Assembly: GCF_004006315.1 (NCBI RefSeq)
Contig: NZ_CP026530.1
Span: 672,501-736,500 of the forward strand
Direction of reading: 5' to 3'
DNA: 64,000 bases
Source: Nautilia sp. PV-1
GTDB taxonomy: Bacteria > Campylobacterota > Campylobacteria > Campylobacterales > Nautiliaceae
Below the pieces are notes generated by a model. It saw only the letters and a list, made by a program, of their open reading frames with translations. It had not been told where the DNA came from and made no database searches. Shown piece after piece: positions 5,911 through 14,084 of this stretch. The translations under genes were made by a program, and so were the position numbers. Position 1 is the stretch's first letter, and every line of letters begins with the position of its first letter.

Positions 5911-8664
5911 ATGGACGTTAATAAACTACTCTCGTCTAAAAAACTTTTAACCGAGATATATTTTGACCTGCAAAAATATTATGACGATATATATCCCAAT
6001 GCCGTAGTATTAATGGAAGTCGGAACATTTTTTGAAACTTATGAGGCCGAGGGAGTCGGAAAAGCCAGGGAAATTGCAAATGTATTAAATATACAGCTTA
6101 CAAAAAAGAATAAATCCATTCCCGAAATTGACGTTAAAAACCCTCTGATGGCAGGATTTCCGAATCATGCGCTTGATCGCTATCTTGAAAAACTTATAGA
6201 AGAAAACAGATATACAATTATTCTGATAAAACAAAAAGGAACTCCGCCAAATGTTAAAAGATATCTTAGTGAAATAATATCTCCAGGTGTAAATCTTGAA
6301 TATTCAAAAACTCCTGAAAATTACGTAACTTCAATAATAGTAGAAAAGTATTCCGCTTTTCATGTAGGGTTTGCAAACGTTGATGTAACAACCGGAAAAA
6401 GTTACGTATATGAGAATTATTCGACAAAAGACGATCCGACTTTTGCTTTGGACGAACTGTTTAGACTGCTTCAGACATATAAAAGTCATGAAATTATACT
6501 TACGCTTAAAAACGTTGAATGTGATGAAATTGTAAATTATCTGGAACTGGACGGAAAAAACATTGTAATCAACAGAACAAGAATGGATATAAAATATCAA
6601 AATGAGATATTTAAAAGAGTTTATAACATTCAGAGTCTGCTGAGTCCCATTGAAGTAATGAATTTTGAAAAGTTTCCTTTAATTACTGAATCATTGGGTA
6701 TATTGCTTGAGTTTGTAATAGCCCATAATAAAGACCTTTTAAGTAAACTTAAAGAGCCTGTGCTTATCGAGGATGACAAGTTTGTGTATTTAGGAAACAA
6801 TCCTATAAAACAGCTTGAAATTTATAAAGTTTTAAAACTTATAGACAAAACTAAAACCGCCATGGGAAAAAGACTTATTAAAGAAAGACTTTTCAATCCC
6901 ATCAGAGATGAAGCGGAACTTGAAAAAAGATATAAATCCGTTGCTTTTATGTTGAACCGGTATCAGGAATTTGAATCTCTGCTGAGAGAAATATATGATC
7001 TTGAAAAAATAGACAGAAAAATAAAACTTAAAAAACTCCATCCGTTTGAAATTACTTTTTTACTTAATTCTCTTGAATCTGTAAGCGAAATTTATTTAAA
7101 GCTGAAAAAGAGAACAACAAAAATAGATTTTTTTGTAGAGTTTATAAAAAGAAATTTTGAACTGGATAAAATTAACGTAAAGTTTGAAGATATTAAAGAA
7201 AGTTTTTTTAAACGCGGAATAGATAAAAATCTTGATGAGCTTGTAGACGAAAAAGAGAAATATATATTACAGCTGAAAAAAATAAAAAACAAAATCGAAT
7301 CTTTGGGTGATGTAAAAGTGGAGATTAACCAGCTTGATAAAGAAGGGTTTTATTTCAGTCTTACCAAAAACAGATTTAATATGATTAAAGACAAATTTAG
7401 TGAGAGCTTTGTAGATATTGACGGAGAAAAACTTTTTTTAGATGATTTGAGAGTAAAACAGCTTACAAACAGTGTTAAAATAAGCGGAGATTTTATTGAT
7501 GAGATAAGTGATAAAATTATTGCCCTTCAAAATAAAATTATAAAAAAGACAAGTAAAATATTCATTAAGAAATTAGGGGAGATAGAAAAGGAATTTGATA
7601 TTTTACAAAACATAGCAAATGAAATAGCCAAAATCGACGTAGCTGTCAGCAGTGCAAAAATTGCTAAGGAATTGAATTATTCAAAACCTAAATTAAAAAA
7701 CAAAAAAGCATCTTTTAAAGCCCTGAGGCATCCTTTGATTGAAATAAATCAGGAAAACGGTGTTTATGTTCCGAATGATATAGATTTTAACGAATATGAC
7801 GGAATGCTTTTATACGGAATTAACAGCTCGGGTAAAAGCTCTCTGATGAAAAGCGTAGGAATAGCTGTGTTTTTGGCTCAGGGAGGTTTTTTCGTTCCGT
7901 GTGAGAAAATGGAATTTACTCCTTATCAGGGGATTTTTACCAGAATTGAAGCCAGTGATAATTTAACTAAAGGTCTTTCAACTTTTGCCGTTGAAATGTT
8001 GGAACTTAAAAATATATTCAACCGTGCAAACGAGCATTCCCTTGTATTGGGAGATGAAATAGCACACGGGACTGAAACAACTTCGGCTTTGGCTATTGTG
8101 GCAAGTGCCGTTGTGAAACTTGCAAAAAGGAAAATAAACTTCCTGTTTGCCACACACCTTCATCAGCTTATGGATATAGATGAGGTAAAAAATCTTTCAA
8201 ACGTAGTGGCAAAACATCTTGAAGTGTGGTTTGACGGAGAAAAACTCGTATATGACAGAAAACTTAAAGACGGAAGCGGCAGCAGTGTTTACGGACTTGA
8301 ATTCGCAAAATCTATTTACATGGACGGTGAATTTATAAAACTGGCAGAAAATATAAGAAAAAAACTGACCGATGAATACAGTGAAATCGAGCTTCTACTT
8401 AAGAAGAAAAAAAGCAGATATAACAAAAACCTGTTTGTTACAACCTGTGCAATTTGCGGCAAGCCGGTTGAAGATGTTCATCATATAAAAGAAAAAGAAA
8501 AAGCAAAAGAGGGATTTATCGACCATATGCCGGTTCATCACAAATACAATCTCATACCTTTATGTAAAAAACACCACAAAATGGTTCATGAAGGGAAAAT
8601 AAGAATAACCGGGTTTGTCACTACAAGCAAAGGGATTGAGCTTCATTTTGAAGAAGCGGATTAG
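5911..8664 (+). CDS. MutS7-type mismatch repair protein with C-terminal HNH domain
   Basis: 917-residue MutS homologue with a fused nuclease. The N-terminal mismatch-recognition domain keeps the F-x-E motif (Phe40, Glu42 in GTFFETYE). The core and clamp domains follow, with coiled coil near 430-560. The ABC ATPase domain has an unusual Walker A (GINSSGKSS, about 636-644), Walker B GDEIAHGTET (about 713) and the ATHLHQL switch. Residues 846-900 form an HNH/zinc domain: CxxC at 846 and 849, VHHIKE at 856-861, then N-L-I-P-L-C-K-K-H-H and a final H. This architecture is that of MutS7, known from Campylobacterota, giant viruses and octocoral mitochondria. The HNH part may replace the separate nicking nuclease MutL. 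No mutL lies nearby. Confidence 0.9.
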   Translation: MDVNKLLSSKKLLTEIYFDLQKYYDDIYPNAVVLMEVGTFFETYEAEGVGKAREIANVLNIQLTKKNKSIPEIDVKNPLMAGFPNHALDRYLEKLIEENRYTIILIKQKGTPPNVKRYLSEIISPGVNLEYSKTPENYVTSIIVEKYSAFHVGFANVDVTTGKSYVYENYSTKDDPTFALDELFRLLQTYKSHEIILTLKNVECDEIVNYLELDGKNIVINRTRMDIKYQNEIFKRVYNIQSLLSPIEVMNFEKFPLITESLGILLEFVIAHNKDLLSKLKEPVLIEDDKFVYLGNNPIKQLEIYKVLKLIDKTKTAMGKRLIKERLFNPIRDEAELEKRYKSVAFMLNRYQEFESLLREIYDLEKIDRKIKLKKLHPFEITFLLNSLESVSEIYLKLKKRTTKIDFFVEFIKRNFELDKINVKFEDIKESFFKRGIDKNLDELVDEKEKYILQLKKIKNKIESLGDVKVEINQLDKEGFYFSLTKNRFNMIKDKFSESFVDIDGEKLFLDDLRVKQLTNSVKISGDFIDEISDKIIALQNKIIKKTSKIFIKKLGEIEKEFDILQNIANEIAKIDVAVSSAKIAKELNYSKPKLKNKKASFKALRHPLIEINQENGVYVPNDIDFNEYDGMLLYGINSSGKSSLMKSVGIAVFLAQGGFFVPCEKMEFTPYQGIFTRIEASDNLTKGLSTFAVEMLELKNIFNRANEHSLVLGDEIAHGTETTSALAIVASAVVKLAKRKINFLFATHLHQLMDIDEVKNLSNVVAKHLEVWFDGEKLVYDRKLKDGSGSSVYGLEFAKSIYMDGEFIKLAENIRKKLTDEYSEIELLLKKKKSRYNKNLFVTTCAICGKPVEDVHHIKEKEKAKEGFIDHMPVHHKYNLIPLCKKHHKMVHEGKIRITGFVTTSKGIELHFEEAD

Positions 8665-9275
8665 ACGATGTCTTTTACCTCGATTTTGAATTTATTAAAC
8701 CTGAATTCCGCTTCTTTTAGATAATAAAAGAATTTATCTTTTTTTATCCCTTTGAATTTCGTAATGAAATTTTCAAAATATTCCCAAAACATAGGAATAT
8801 TGATATTTTGTTTTATTTTTATAATATGGCTCTGGCGCATAAGCTTTTTTATCTCTTCCGGGTCCATGTTTTCGTAAACTTTCATATCGTTAAGAAGAAT
8901 GTTGTATATTTTTCCTCCGTAATCAATTGTCAGGAAATTCTGAGCTTTATATATTGAATGAATGTTTTTTTTATTGGTTTTAGGAATATACAGATATTCG
9001 TCAAATTCAGTTATTTCATTTTTTTTAAGAAATTCATCTTCACATATTTTAGCCATAACTTCTCGAATATGCTGTATTTCTTTAACTACGCTTGCATATG
9101 CGAAATTATATTTTTCTGAAATTTTCGAAGGGGTCAGTTCCATTAAAAACGCATGCAGAATTTTTGCCTTTCTGTCTATTTTTTTGGGTGAAAACTTTCT
9201 TTTGCATTTTGCACATTTATAATAGCCGTCTTTTAATTTATACAGAATATAATGGTCGCAGTAAACACAGCTCAT
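8661..9275 (-). CDS. Zinc-ribbon/HTH protein derived from an IS1595/ISXO2-like transposase
   Basis: 204 residues. The N-terminus has two CxxC pairs (CVYC, CAKC) forming a zinc ribbon, then a helix-turn-helix-like stretch (TPSKISEKYNFAYASVVKEI). The middle has FDEYLYIP, which resembles the DE-(T/Y)-Y-I box of IS1595-family transposases. The C-terminus FWEYFENFITKFKGIKKDKFFYYLKEAEFRFN resembles the family's closing FW..lK....G........Y..Ef.fR.N block. The part between is much shorter than in active enzymes and the other catalytic acids are not obvious. No terminal inverted repeats are seen. It is best read as a shortened or domesticated transposase, perhaps a DNA-binding protein. It ends 4 nt inside mutS. 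Confidence 0.6.
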   Translation of the reverse strand: MSCVYCDHYILYKLKDGYYKCAKCKRKFSPKKIDRKAKILHAFLMELTPSKISEKYNFAYASVVKEIQHIREVMAKICEDEFLKKNEITEFDEYLYIPKTNKKNIHSIYKAQNFLTIDYGGKIYNILLNDMKVYENMDPEEIKKLMRQSHIIKIKQNINIPMFWEYFENFITKFKGIKKDKFFYYLKEAEFRFNKFKIEVKDIV

Positions 9276-9398
9276 GTTGTTCCTTTAAAGTTTTGTTCTA
9301 AAATTATATAAGAAAAATTAAAATTTAAGAAATATTTAAGTTTATATGATATGATTTTATTGACCTTTTTAGAAAATCCCCTCTCTTTGGAGTTATCA

Positions 9399-10409
9399 AT
9401 GAAAAAATTTTTTCTGTTAATTTTGGCAGTAATTGCGTTAAACGCAAAAATAATAGTAGATTCTTTAAACAGACATGTAAATGTGTCTGACAATATTCAG
9501 AGTATTGTTGCTGTTGGACCCGGAGCTTTAAGGCTTGTAGTATATTTACAGTCTCAAAATAAAGTAGTCGGAATAGAAAAAAAAGAAAAAAAATTTATTT
9601 ATGCCAGACCGTATATCCTTGCCCATAAAGAACTTTTAAAACTTCCTGTAATAGGAATGGGAGGTCCAAATCCCAGAATAAACCTGGAAGCCGTTCTAAA
9701 ACTAAAATCGGATGTGATAATCGCCGGATACATTTCTAAACAAAAAGCGGATATGATAACTAAAAAAACCGGAATACCTGTTATTGTAATCAGCTACGGC
9801 AATTTGGGTACGTTTGCTAATAAGAAGTTTTTTAATTCTATAAAAATTTTAGGAAATTTGCTGAATAAGCAAAAAAGAGCTGATAGAGTAATAGATTTTA
9901 TAAAGAAGCTGGACAGGGATATAAAAAGCAGAAAATTTAAATGTAATAAAAAAGTATATATCGGGGCCGTCGCTTTTAAAGGTCTTCATGGTATAACTTC
10001 TACAATGCCTAAGTTTCCTCCTTTTGAAATGCTTGGAGTTTCAAATGCGGTAAATGTAAATGCTAAATCACAGATCTTTATAGATAAAGAAAAACTTTTT
10101 ATTATTAATCCGGACGTTATATTTATAGACGAAAGCGGACTGAAGTTTGTAAAAAAAGACGGTCTGATTAAAAAATTAAAAGCATTCAGGCAAAAACAGA
10201 TCTACGGGATACTTCCATATAATAACTATATGACAAATATCGGCACGGCTTACGCGGATACATATTATATAGGTAAAGTTTTGGCTCCTGAAAAATTTAG
10301 AGATATTAACATAGTTGAAAAAAGCAACGAAATTTATAAATTTTTAGTAGGAAAACCTTGTTATAATTCCATGGCAAAATTTTTCGGAGGATTTAAAAAA
10401 CTATATTAA
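9399..10409 (+). CDS. Periplasmic binding protein of a FecCD/BtuCD-type importer
   Basis: 336-residue helical-backbone (BtuF/FhuD/TroA class) binding protein. ATG 9399 is chosen because TTGGAG lies at 9387-9392 and the protein then begins with a clean signal peptide (MKKFFLLILAVIALNA); an in-frame ATG at 9351 would put 16 non-signal residues in front. Two lobes are visible: VVGIEKKEKK and NLEAVLKLKSDVIIAG in the first, FKGLHGITSTMPKFPPFEMLG in the second. The last motif is typical of a subgroup tied to metal or oxyanion uptake. The ligand is unresolved: nickel, corrinoid, ferric chelate and molybdate/tungstate are all possible. It heads an operon with the permease and ATPase that follow. Confidence 0.85.
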   Translation: MKKFFLLILAVIALNAKIIVDSLNRHVNVSDNIQSIVAVGPGALRLVVYLQSQNKVVGIEKKEKKFIYARPYILAHKELLKLPVIGMGGPNPRINLEAVLKLKSDVIIAGYISKQKADMITKKTGIPVIVISYGNLGTFANKKFFNSIKILGNLLNKQKRADRVIDFIKKLDRDIKSRKFKCNKKVYIGAVAFKGLHGITSTMPKFPPFEMLGVSNAVNVNAKSQIFIDKEKLFIINPDVIFIDESGLKFVKKDGLIKKLKAFRQKQIYGILPYNNYMTNIGTAYADTYYIGKVLAPEKFRDINIVEKSNEIYKFLVGKPCYNSMAKFFGGFKKLY

Positions 10410-10418
10410 AGGTTTTCA

Positions 10419-11399
10419 TTGCAGGATTATTTAAAAATTCTTAATAAAAATATTTTTTTTATTTTTTTTGCTTTTATAGTTTTAACAGCTGTTTTTTTAA
10501 TATCAGTCAAAGTCGGAGATATTAATTACAGTATAAAATCTATATTTAACGCATATTTTACTAAAAACAGCGAATATTTTGTAATTTATGAAATCAGGCT
10601 TCCAAGAAGTCTCGCTGCTGTATTGGTAGGCGCTTCTTTAGGAGTCGCCGGACTTGTAATGCAGTATATTCTCAAAAACCCTCTGGCATCTCCTTTTACT
10701 CTCGGCATCTCGCACGGAGCGCTGTTCGGTGCCAGTTTGAGCATAGTCTTTTTTTCATCCTTATATCTGCCTTTGTTTGCATTTTTGGGAGCAAATGTCT
10801 TAACGGCTATGATACTACTGTTGAGCAGATTAAGAGGTTTTTCTCCTGAAGTTCTGGTATTAAGCGGTGTAGCTATAAGCGCACTTTTTGGGAGTGCAAG
10901 TATGTTTTTGCAGTATTTTGCAGATGATCTGCAGCTTAGCAATATAATAAACTGGAGTTTTGGAGATTTAAGTAAAGCTGAATATTTCAGTATAGGTATT
11001 GTAGCTTTGATTTTTGCCGGCAGTGCGATTTATTTTTATTTTAAAAAATGGGATTTTAACGCTTTGGACATATCGGAAAGTGAAAATGTCGGTGTAAATG
11101 TAAAAAAACTGACATTAGTTTCTCTGTTAATTGCTACTTTGTTAAGTTCTGTCAGTGTGGCTTATTTTGGAATTATAGGATTTATAGGTTTGATAGCTCC
11201 GCATTTTGCAAGACTTGTCAGCGGAGATTTCAGATTTTTACTGCCTATTAGCGCAATTATAGGGGCGACTTTGCTGCTTGTTTCCGATATTGGCTCCAGA
11301 ATGCTTCTTTCTCCTATAGAACTTCCGGTGGGGATACTTACGTCTTTTATCGGCGCACCTTTGTTTTTAATACTTCTTATAAAACTGTACAGGAAATAA
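10419..11399 (+). CDS. FecCD-family ABC transporter permease
   Basis: 326-residue inner-membrane permease, about ten helices, of the type-II importer class (BtuC/FecC/FhuB). Typical features are the early IRLPRSLAAVLVGASLGVAGLVMQ segment, NPLASPFTLGISHGA, and the late GLIAPHFARL coupling segment that contacts the ATPase. The likely start is TTG 10419, six bases after TAAAGG; no in-frame ATG lies near. It is nine bases from the binding-protein gene and one base from the ATPase gene. It imports the ligand captured by the upstream protein. Confidence 0.92.
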   Translation: MQDYLKILNKNIFFIFFAFIVLTAVFLISVKVGDINYSIKSIFNAYFTKNSEYFVIYEIRLPRSLAAVLVGASLGVAGLVMQYILKNPLASPFTLGISHGALFGASLSIVFFSSLYLPLFAFLGANVLTAMILLLSRLRGFSPEVLVLSGVAISALFGSASMFLQYFADDLQLSNIINWSFGDLSKAEYFSIGIVALIFAGSAIYFYFKKWDFNALDISESENVGVNVKKLTLVSLLIATLLSSVSVAYFGIIGFIGLIAPHFARLVSGDFRFLLPISAIIGATLLLVSDIGSRMLLSPIELPVGILTSFIGAPLFLILLIKLYRK

Positions 11400-11400
11400 A

Positions 11401-12153
11401 ATGATTTTCAGTGTTGACAATTTAAGATTCTGCTACAAAAGCAGTAAGATATTAAATGATATCAGTTTTGAACTTAAAAAAGGTGAGGTCGTTGCTATTT
11501 TAGGTGTGAACGGAGCCGGTAAATCCACTCTTTTAAAATCTATAGCAAGAATAATAAAACCTAAAAAAGGAACCGTTTATTTAGGAAAAGAGGATTTACA
11601 CAGACTTGATTATGCCGAACTGGGTAAAAAGGTAGGCTATGTTAATCAAAAAAGCGAAGGCGGATATTTAAACGTATTTGATACGCTGCTGCTAGGAAGA
11701 AAGGTTTATTTTAGACATTCTCCAAAAAAAGAGGATTTGGCAAAAGTTGAAGAGATGCTGAAAATTCTTGATTTAGAAAAAAAGGCTTTTGTTCCGACTA
11801 ATGAGTTAAGCGGCGGAGAACTGCAAAAAGTTGTAATTGCCAGAGCGCTTCTTCAGGAAAGCGAAGTGCTGCTTTTAGACGAACCGACAAATAATCTGGA
11901 TATAAAAAATCAGGTAAATATATTAAAATTAATTAGAAACTACAGCAAAAATAAAGAAATTTTGAGTATTTTAGTCATGCATGATATAAATCTTGCTTTA
12001 AAATTCTGTGATAAATTTATATTTATGAAAAACGGTAAAATAGAAGAAGAGGGTGATATAAGTATAATTAATGGAGATATTATAAAAAAAATCTATGACA
12101 TAGATGTAGAAATATGCGAATATAAGAATGATAAAATTATTATTATAAAGTAA
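11401..12153 (+). CDS. ABC transporter ATP-binding protein (FecE/BtuD type)
   Basis: 250 residues, cytosolic ATPase subunit of the importer. Walker A GVNGAGKST (about 36-44), Q-loop in GYVNQKSEGG, signature LSGGELQK (about 137), Walker B VLLLDEPTNNLD and switch His in MHDINLAL are all intact. Its ATG follows the permease stop by one base. With the two genes upstream it makes a complete importer. Proximity to the nickel ECF genes and hyp genes makes nickel a reasonable candidate substrate, since FecCD-type nickel uptake is known in Helicobacter, but that is inference. Confidence 0.92.
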   Translation: MIFSVDNLRFCYKSSKILNDISFELKKGEVVAILGVNGAGKSTLLKSIARIIKPKKGTVYLGKEDLHRLDYAELGKKVGYVNQKSEGGYLNVFDTLLLGRKVYFRHSPKKEDLAKVEEMLKILDLEKKAFVPTNELSGGELQKVVIARALLQESEVLLLDEPTNNLDIKNQVNILKLIRNYSKNKEILSILVMHDINLALKFCDKFIFMKNGKIEEEGDISIINGDIIKKIYDIDVEICEYKNDKIIIIK

Positions 12154-12225
12154 ATGAATGGTCGTTTAATCTAACTTTAAGTTTTGTTTTATAAAATTTC
12201 AGTAAGCCTTTTAAAAAGTTTCTTC

Positions 12226-12248
12226 AAGAAGGAAATGTTTTCCTTCTT
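12226..12248 (+). terminator. Hairpin after the FecCD-type importer operon
   Basis: AAGAAGGAAA (12226-12235), loop TGT, TTTCCTTCTT (12239-12248): a perfect 10-bp stem 73 nt after the ATPase stop codon. The tract behind it is T-rich but not a clean T-run, so it could be a weak intrinsic terminator or an mRNA 3'-end stabiliser. Confidence 0.55.
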
Positions 12249-12260
12249 ATCTTCTGTTAA

Positions 12261-12272
12261 GTGTCTGTCACT
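12261..12272 (+). repeat. Dispersed word GTGTCTGTCAC, copy 2
   Basis: GTGTCTGTCACT sits 12 bases after the hairpin. It shares AGTGTCTGTCAC with copy 3 (18974-18984, minus strand) and GTGTCTGTCACT with copy 1 (239-250). Confidence 0.5.
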
Positions 12273-12351
12273 AATCATTAAATAAAGATAATATTTAATT
12301 CTTTTTTAAATATTGACGGTTTTGTCTGTTTTCTATAACAACAAGTTATGC

Positions 12352-12389
12352 TATGGCCATAAGATTAAGTTAATTGTATTAAACAATTA
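12352..12389. promoter_or_regulatory. Candidate operator upstream of nikM
   Basis: Two symmetric sites lie next to each other: the palindrome TATGGCCATA (12352-12361) and the inverted repeat TAATTGT-ATTAA-ACAATTA (12371-12389), with perfect 7-bp arms and a 5-bp spacer. They are 140-180 bp upstream of the nikM start. A nickel-responsive regulator such as NikR would be the obvious candidate, but the arms do not clearly match a NikR consensus that I can verify. Confidence 0.35.
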
Positions 12390-12529
12390 GACTTGTATAA
12401 AATTGGGACCGTAAATTAATAAAAACAGTTAATTATTGGTTCTAAAAATATATAAGAATAATGTTTTTTTAAGTTTTTTTTAAAAAAATGAGTTACAATT
12501 CACTATAAAAATTAACAAAGGAGTTTACA

Positions 12530-13171
12530 ATGCATATTCCTGACGGATATTTATCACCTGAAACATGTGTTGCAGCTTATGCAGTTGCAGTACCTTTATG
12601 GGTGTACGGTTTTAAGAAACTAAAAGAAACTTTAAATGAAAAAACACTTCCATTGCTTGGAGCTGTGAGCGCTTTAAGCTTTGTTATTATGATGTTTAAT
12701 ATACCTGTTCCAGGCGGAACAACAGCACATCCTGTCGGAGCGGTGTTGATATCGATACTGTTTGGACCTTGGGTTGGATATGTTTCAGTTTCCTTGGTAT
12801 TGCTTATACAGGCTATTGTTTTTGGAGACGGCGGAATTACGACATGGGCTGTTAATTCTTTATCGATGGGATTTATAGGAAGTTTTGTAGGTTATTATGT
12901 GTTTCAAGCGCTTAAAAATTATAAATTCAGTCCGTTTATTGCTGGTTATGTAGGTATAGTGTGTTCAGCTTTATTTACCGGTACTGTATTAGGAATTCAG
13001 CCGATTTTTTGGACAGCACACGGGCATCCTCTGTATTTTCCGTTTGATTTGAAAGTTTCAATACCTGCTATGGTTATTGCACATCTGGTAATAGGTTTTG
13101 CTGAAGGTACATTAACACAGATTGTTTATTCATTATTATCTAAAAATGTTGCTGAAAGGATGATGGCATGA
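12530..13171 (+). CDS. ECF nickel/cobalt transporter substrate subunit NikM/CbiM
   Basis: 213-residue membrane protein that binds Ni2+ or Co2+ in an energy-coupling-factor importer. It starts with MHIPDGYLSP; in this family the free N-terminus and His2 form the metal site. PGGTTAHPVGAVL and FGDGGITTWAVN are further family signatures. It heads a compact operon with nikN-, nikQ- and nikO-like genes and is separated from hypBCDE only by a short gap. Nickel for hydrogenase is therefore more likely than cobalt, though sequence alone cannot settle it. Confidence 0.93.
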   Translation: MHIPDGYLSPETCVAAYAVAVPLWVYGFKKLKETLNEKTLPLLGAVSALSFVIMMFNIPVPGGTTAHPVGAVLISILFGPWVGYVSVSLVLLIQAIVFGDGGITTWAVNSLSMGFIGSFVGYYVFQALKNYKFSPFIAGYVGIVCSALFTGTVLGIQPIFWTAHGHPLYFPFDLKVSIPAMVIAHLVIGFAEGTLTQIVYSLLSKNVAERMMA

Positions 13172-13539
13172 GTGTAAAACATAATGATAGTCCAAAAACT
13201 TTTGGTGAAAAAATTGCTGAAATGAGTACTACTAAAAAGATAGTTTTGTCGGTTTTAGCGATTTTAATAGTATTTGTTCCATTAGGACTGTTAGACAGTG
13301 CAGATGCTTACGGAGAATGGGATCCAAGCTGGTATAAAGAGCATTTAGGATTTGTACCACAGGGTCTTGTAGAATGGGGTAATAAATTCCAGTTTCCGCA
13401 TTTATTGCCTGATTACGGAATTCCGGGAGCAAATGAAGTATTAGGTTATTATGTCAGTGCTATAGTAGGTGTTGTTTTGCTTTTTGCAGTTTATTTTATA
13501 CTTGCAAAAATAATTTCAAATAAAAATAGCAGCAAATGA
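13168..13539 (+). CDS. NikN/CbiN-like accessory subunit (PDGLE-type)
   Basis: 123 residues with two membrane segments (about 25-45 and 98-118) and a periplasmic loop between. The loop holds YGEWDPSWYKEHLGFVPQGL, the pattern of the small NikN/PDGLE-type partner of NikM. These proteins help metal loading of the S subunit. It overlaps nikM by 4 nt and nikQ by 4 nt, so translation is probably coupled through the operon. Confidence 0.8.
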   Translation: MSVKHNDSPKTFGEKIAEMSTTKKIVLSVLAILIVFVPLGLLDSADAYGEWDPSWYKEHLGFVPQGLVEWGNKFQFPHLLPDYGIPGANEVLGYYVSAIVGVVLLFAVYFILAKIISNKNSSK

Positions 13540-14084
13540 AACAAATACTTCTTTTTTTCTTTTTCTTTTTGATTTTGTCATTAAAGAATATCGAATATTT
13601 GGCGTTAGCTTTTGCGGTTGTTGAATTAATAGCTTTTAAAAATGCCTGGAAACTGAGTAAAAAAGTTATAAAATCTATATTTTTCTTTAATCTTAGCGTA
13701 AGTATAGGCTATCTGATTTTAAGCATTTTTAAAAGTATTAATCCATGGTATTATATAGCGTATATAAATCTTAAAGTTTTTACTTTGACCTTGTTTGTTT
13801 TTTGGTTTTTCTCAAAAGTCAGTATTATAGAATTTTTTTCATTTTCAAAAGAAATGAGTTATCTGCTTACTATAACGCTTTCTCAGATATATTCTTATAA
13901 AAAAACGTTTGAAGACTTCAGAATGGCTTTTAAAGCCAGAGTTGTAAATTTGAGAAATAAAGAAAAAGTGTTTGTAAAAAATGTATTTATGTTTTTCTTG
14001 AAAAAATCGATGCATGACGCACATGAAAGAGCTTTGGCAATGAGAGCCAGAGGGTTTTTTGATGATGGGAGTAAAAATGAATAA
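13536..14084 (+). CDS. ECF transporter T component NikQ/CbiQ-like
   Basis: 182-residue transmembrane coupling protein, shorter than typical CbiQ (about 220-260). Hydrophobic segments fill residues 1-115. The C-terminal cytoplasmic part carries ALAMRARGF, the Ala-Arg-Gly motif that links the T component to the ATPase. It overlaps nikN by 4 nt and nikO by 8 nt. The overall match is weak outside the ARG motif, but gene context makes the role nearly certain. Confidence 0.82.
   Translation: MKQILLFFFFFLILSLKNIEYLALAFAVVELIAFKNAWKLSKKVIKSIFFFNLSVSIGYLILSIFKSINPWYYIAYINLKVFTLTLFVFWFFSKVSIIEFFSFSKEMSYLLTITLSQIYSYKKTFEDFRMAFKARVVNLRNKEKVFVKNVFMFFLKKSMHDAHERALAMRARGFFDDGSKNE

Larger units (their letters stand above)
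12154..12529. other. 376-bp regulatory gap before the nickel transporter operon
   Basis: No gene is seen. The gap holds, in order, a terminator-like hairpin (12226-12248), a GTGTCTGTCACT word (12261-12272), a 10-bp palindrome TATGGCCATA (12352-12361) and a 7-5-7 inverted repeat (12371-12389). An AT-rich promoter region follows, with TACAAT at 12494-12499. AAAGGAG (12518-12524) is the nikM ribosome-binding site. Confidence 0.5.

Noticed and set aside
9351-9398. Upstream in-frame ATG (9351) for the binding-protein gene
   Set aside because: It would put 16 residues before a clean signal peptide and lacks a ribosome-binding site, whereas ATG 9399 follows TTGGAG.
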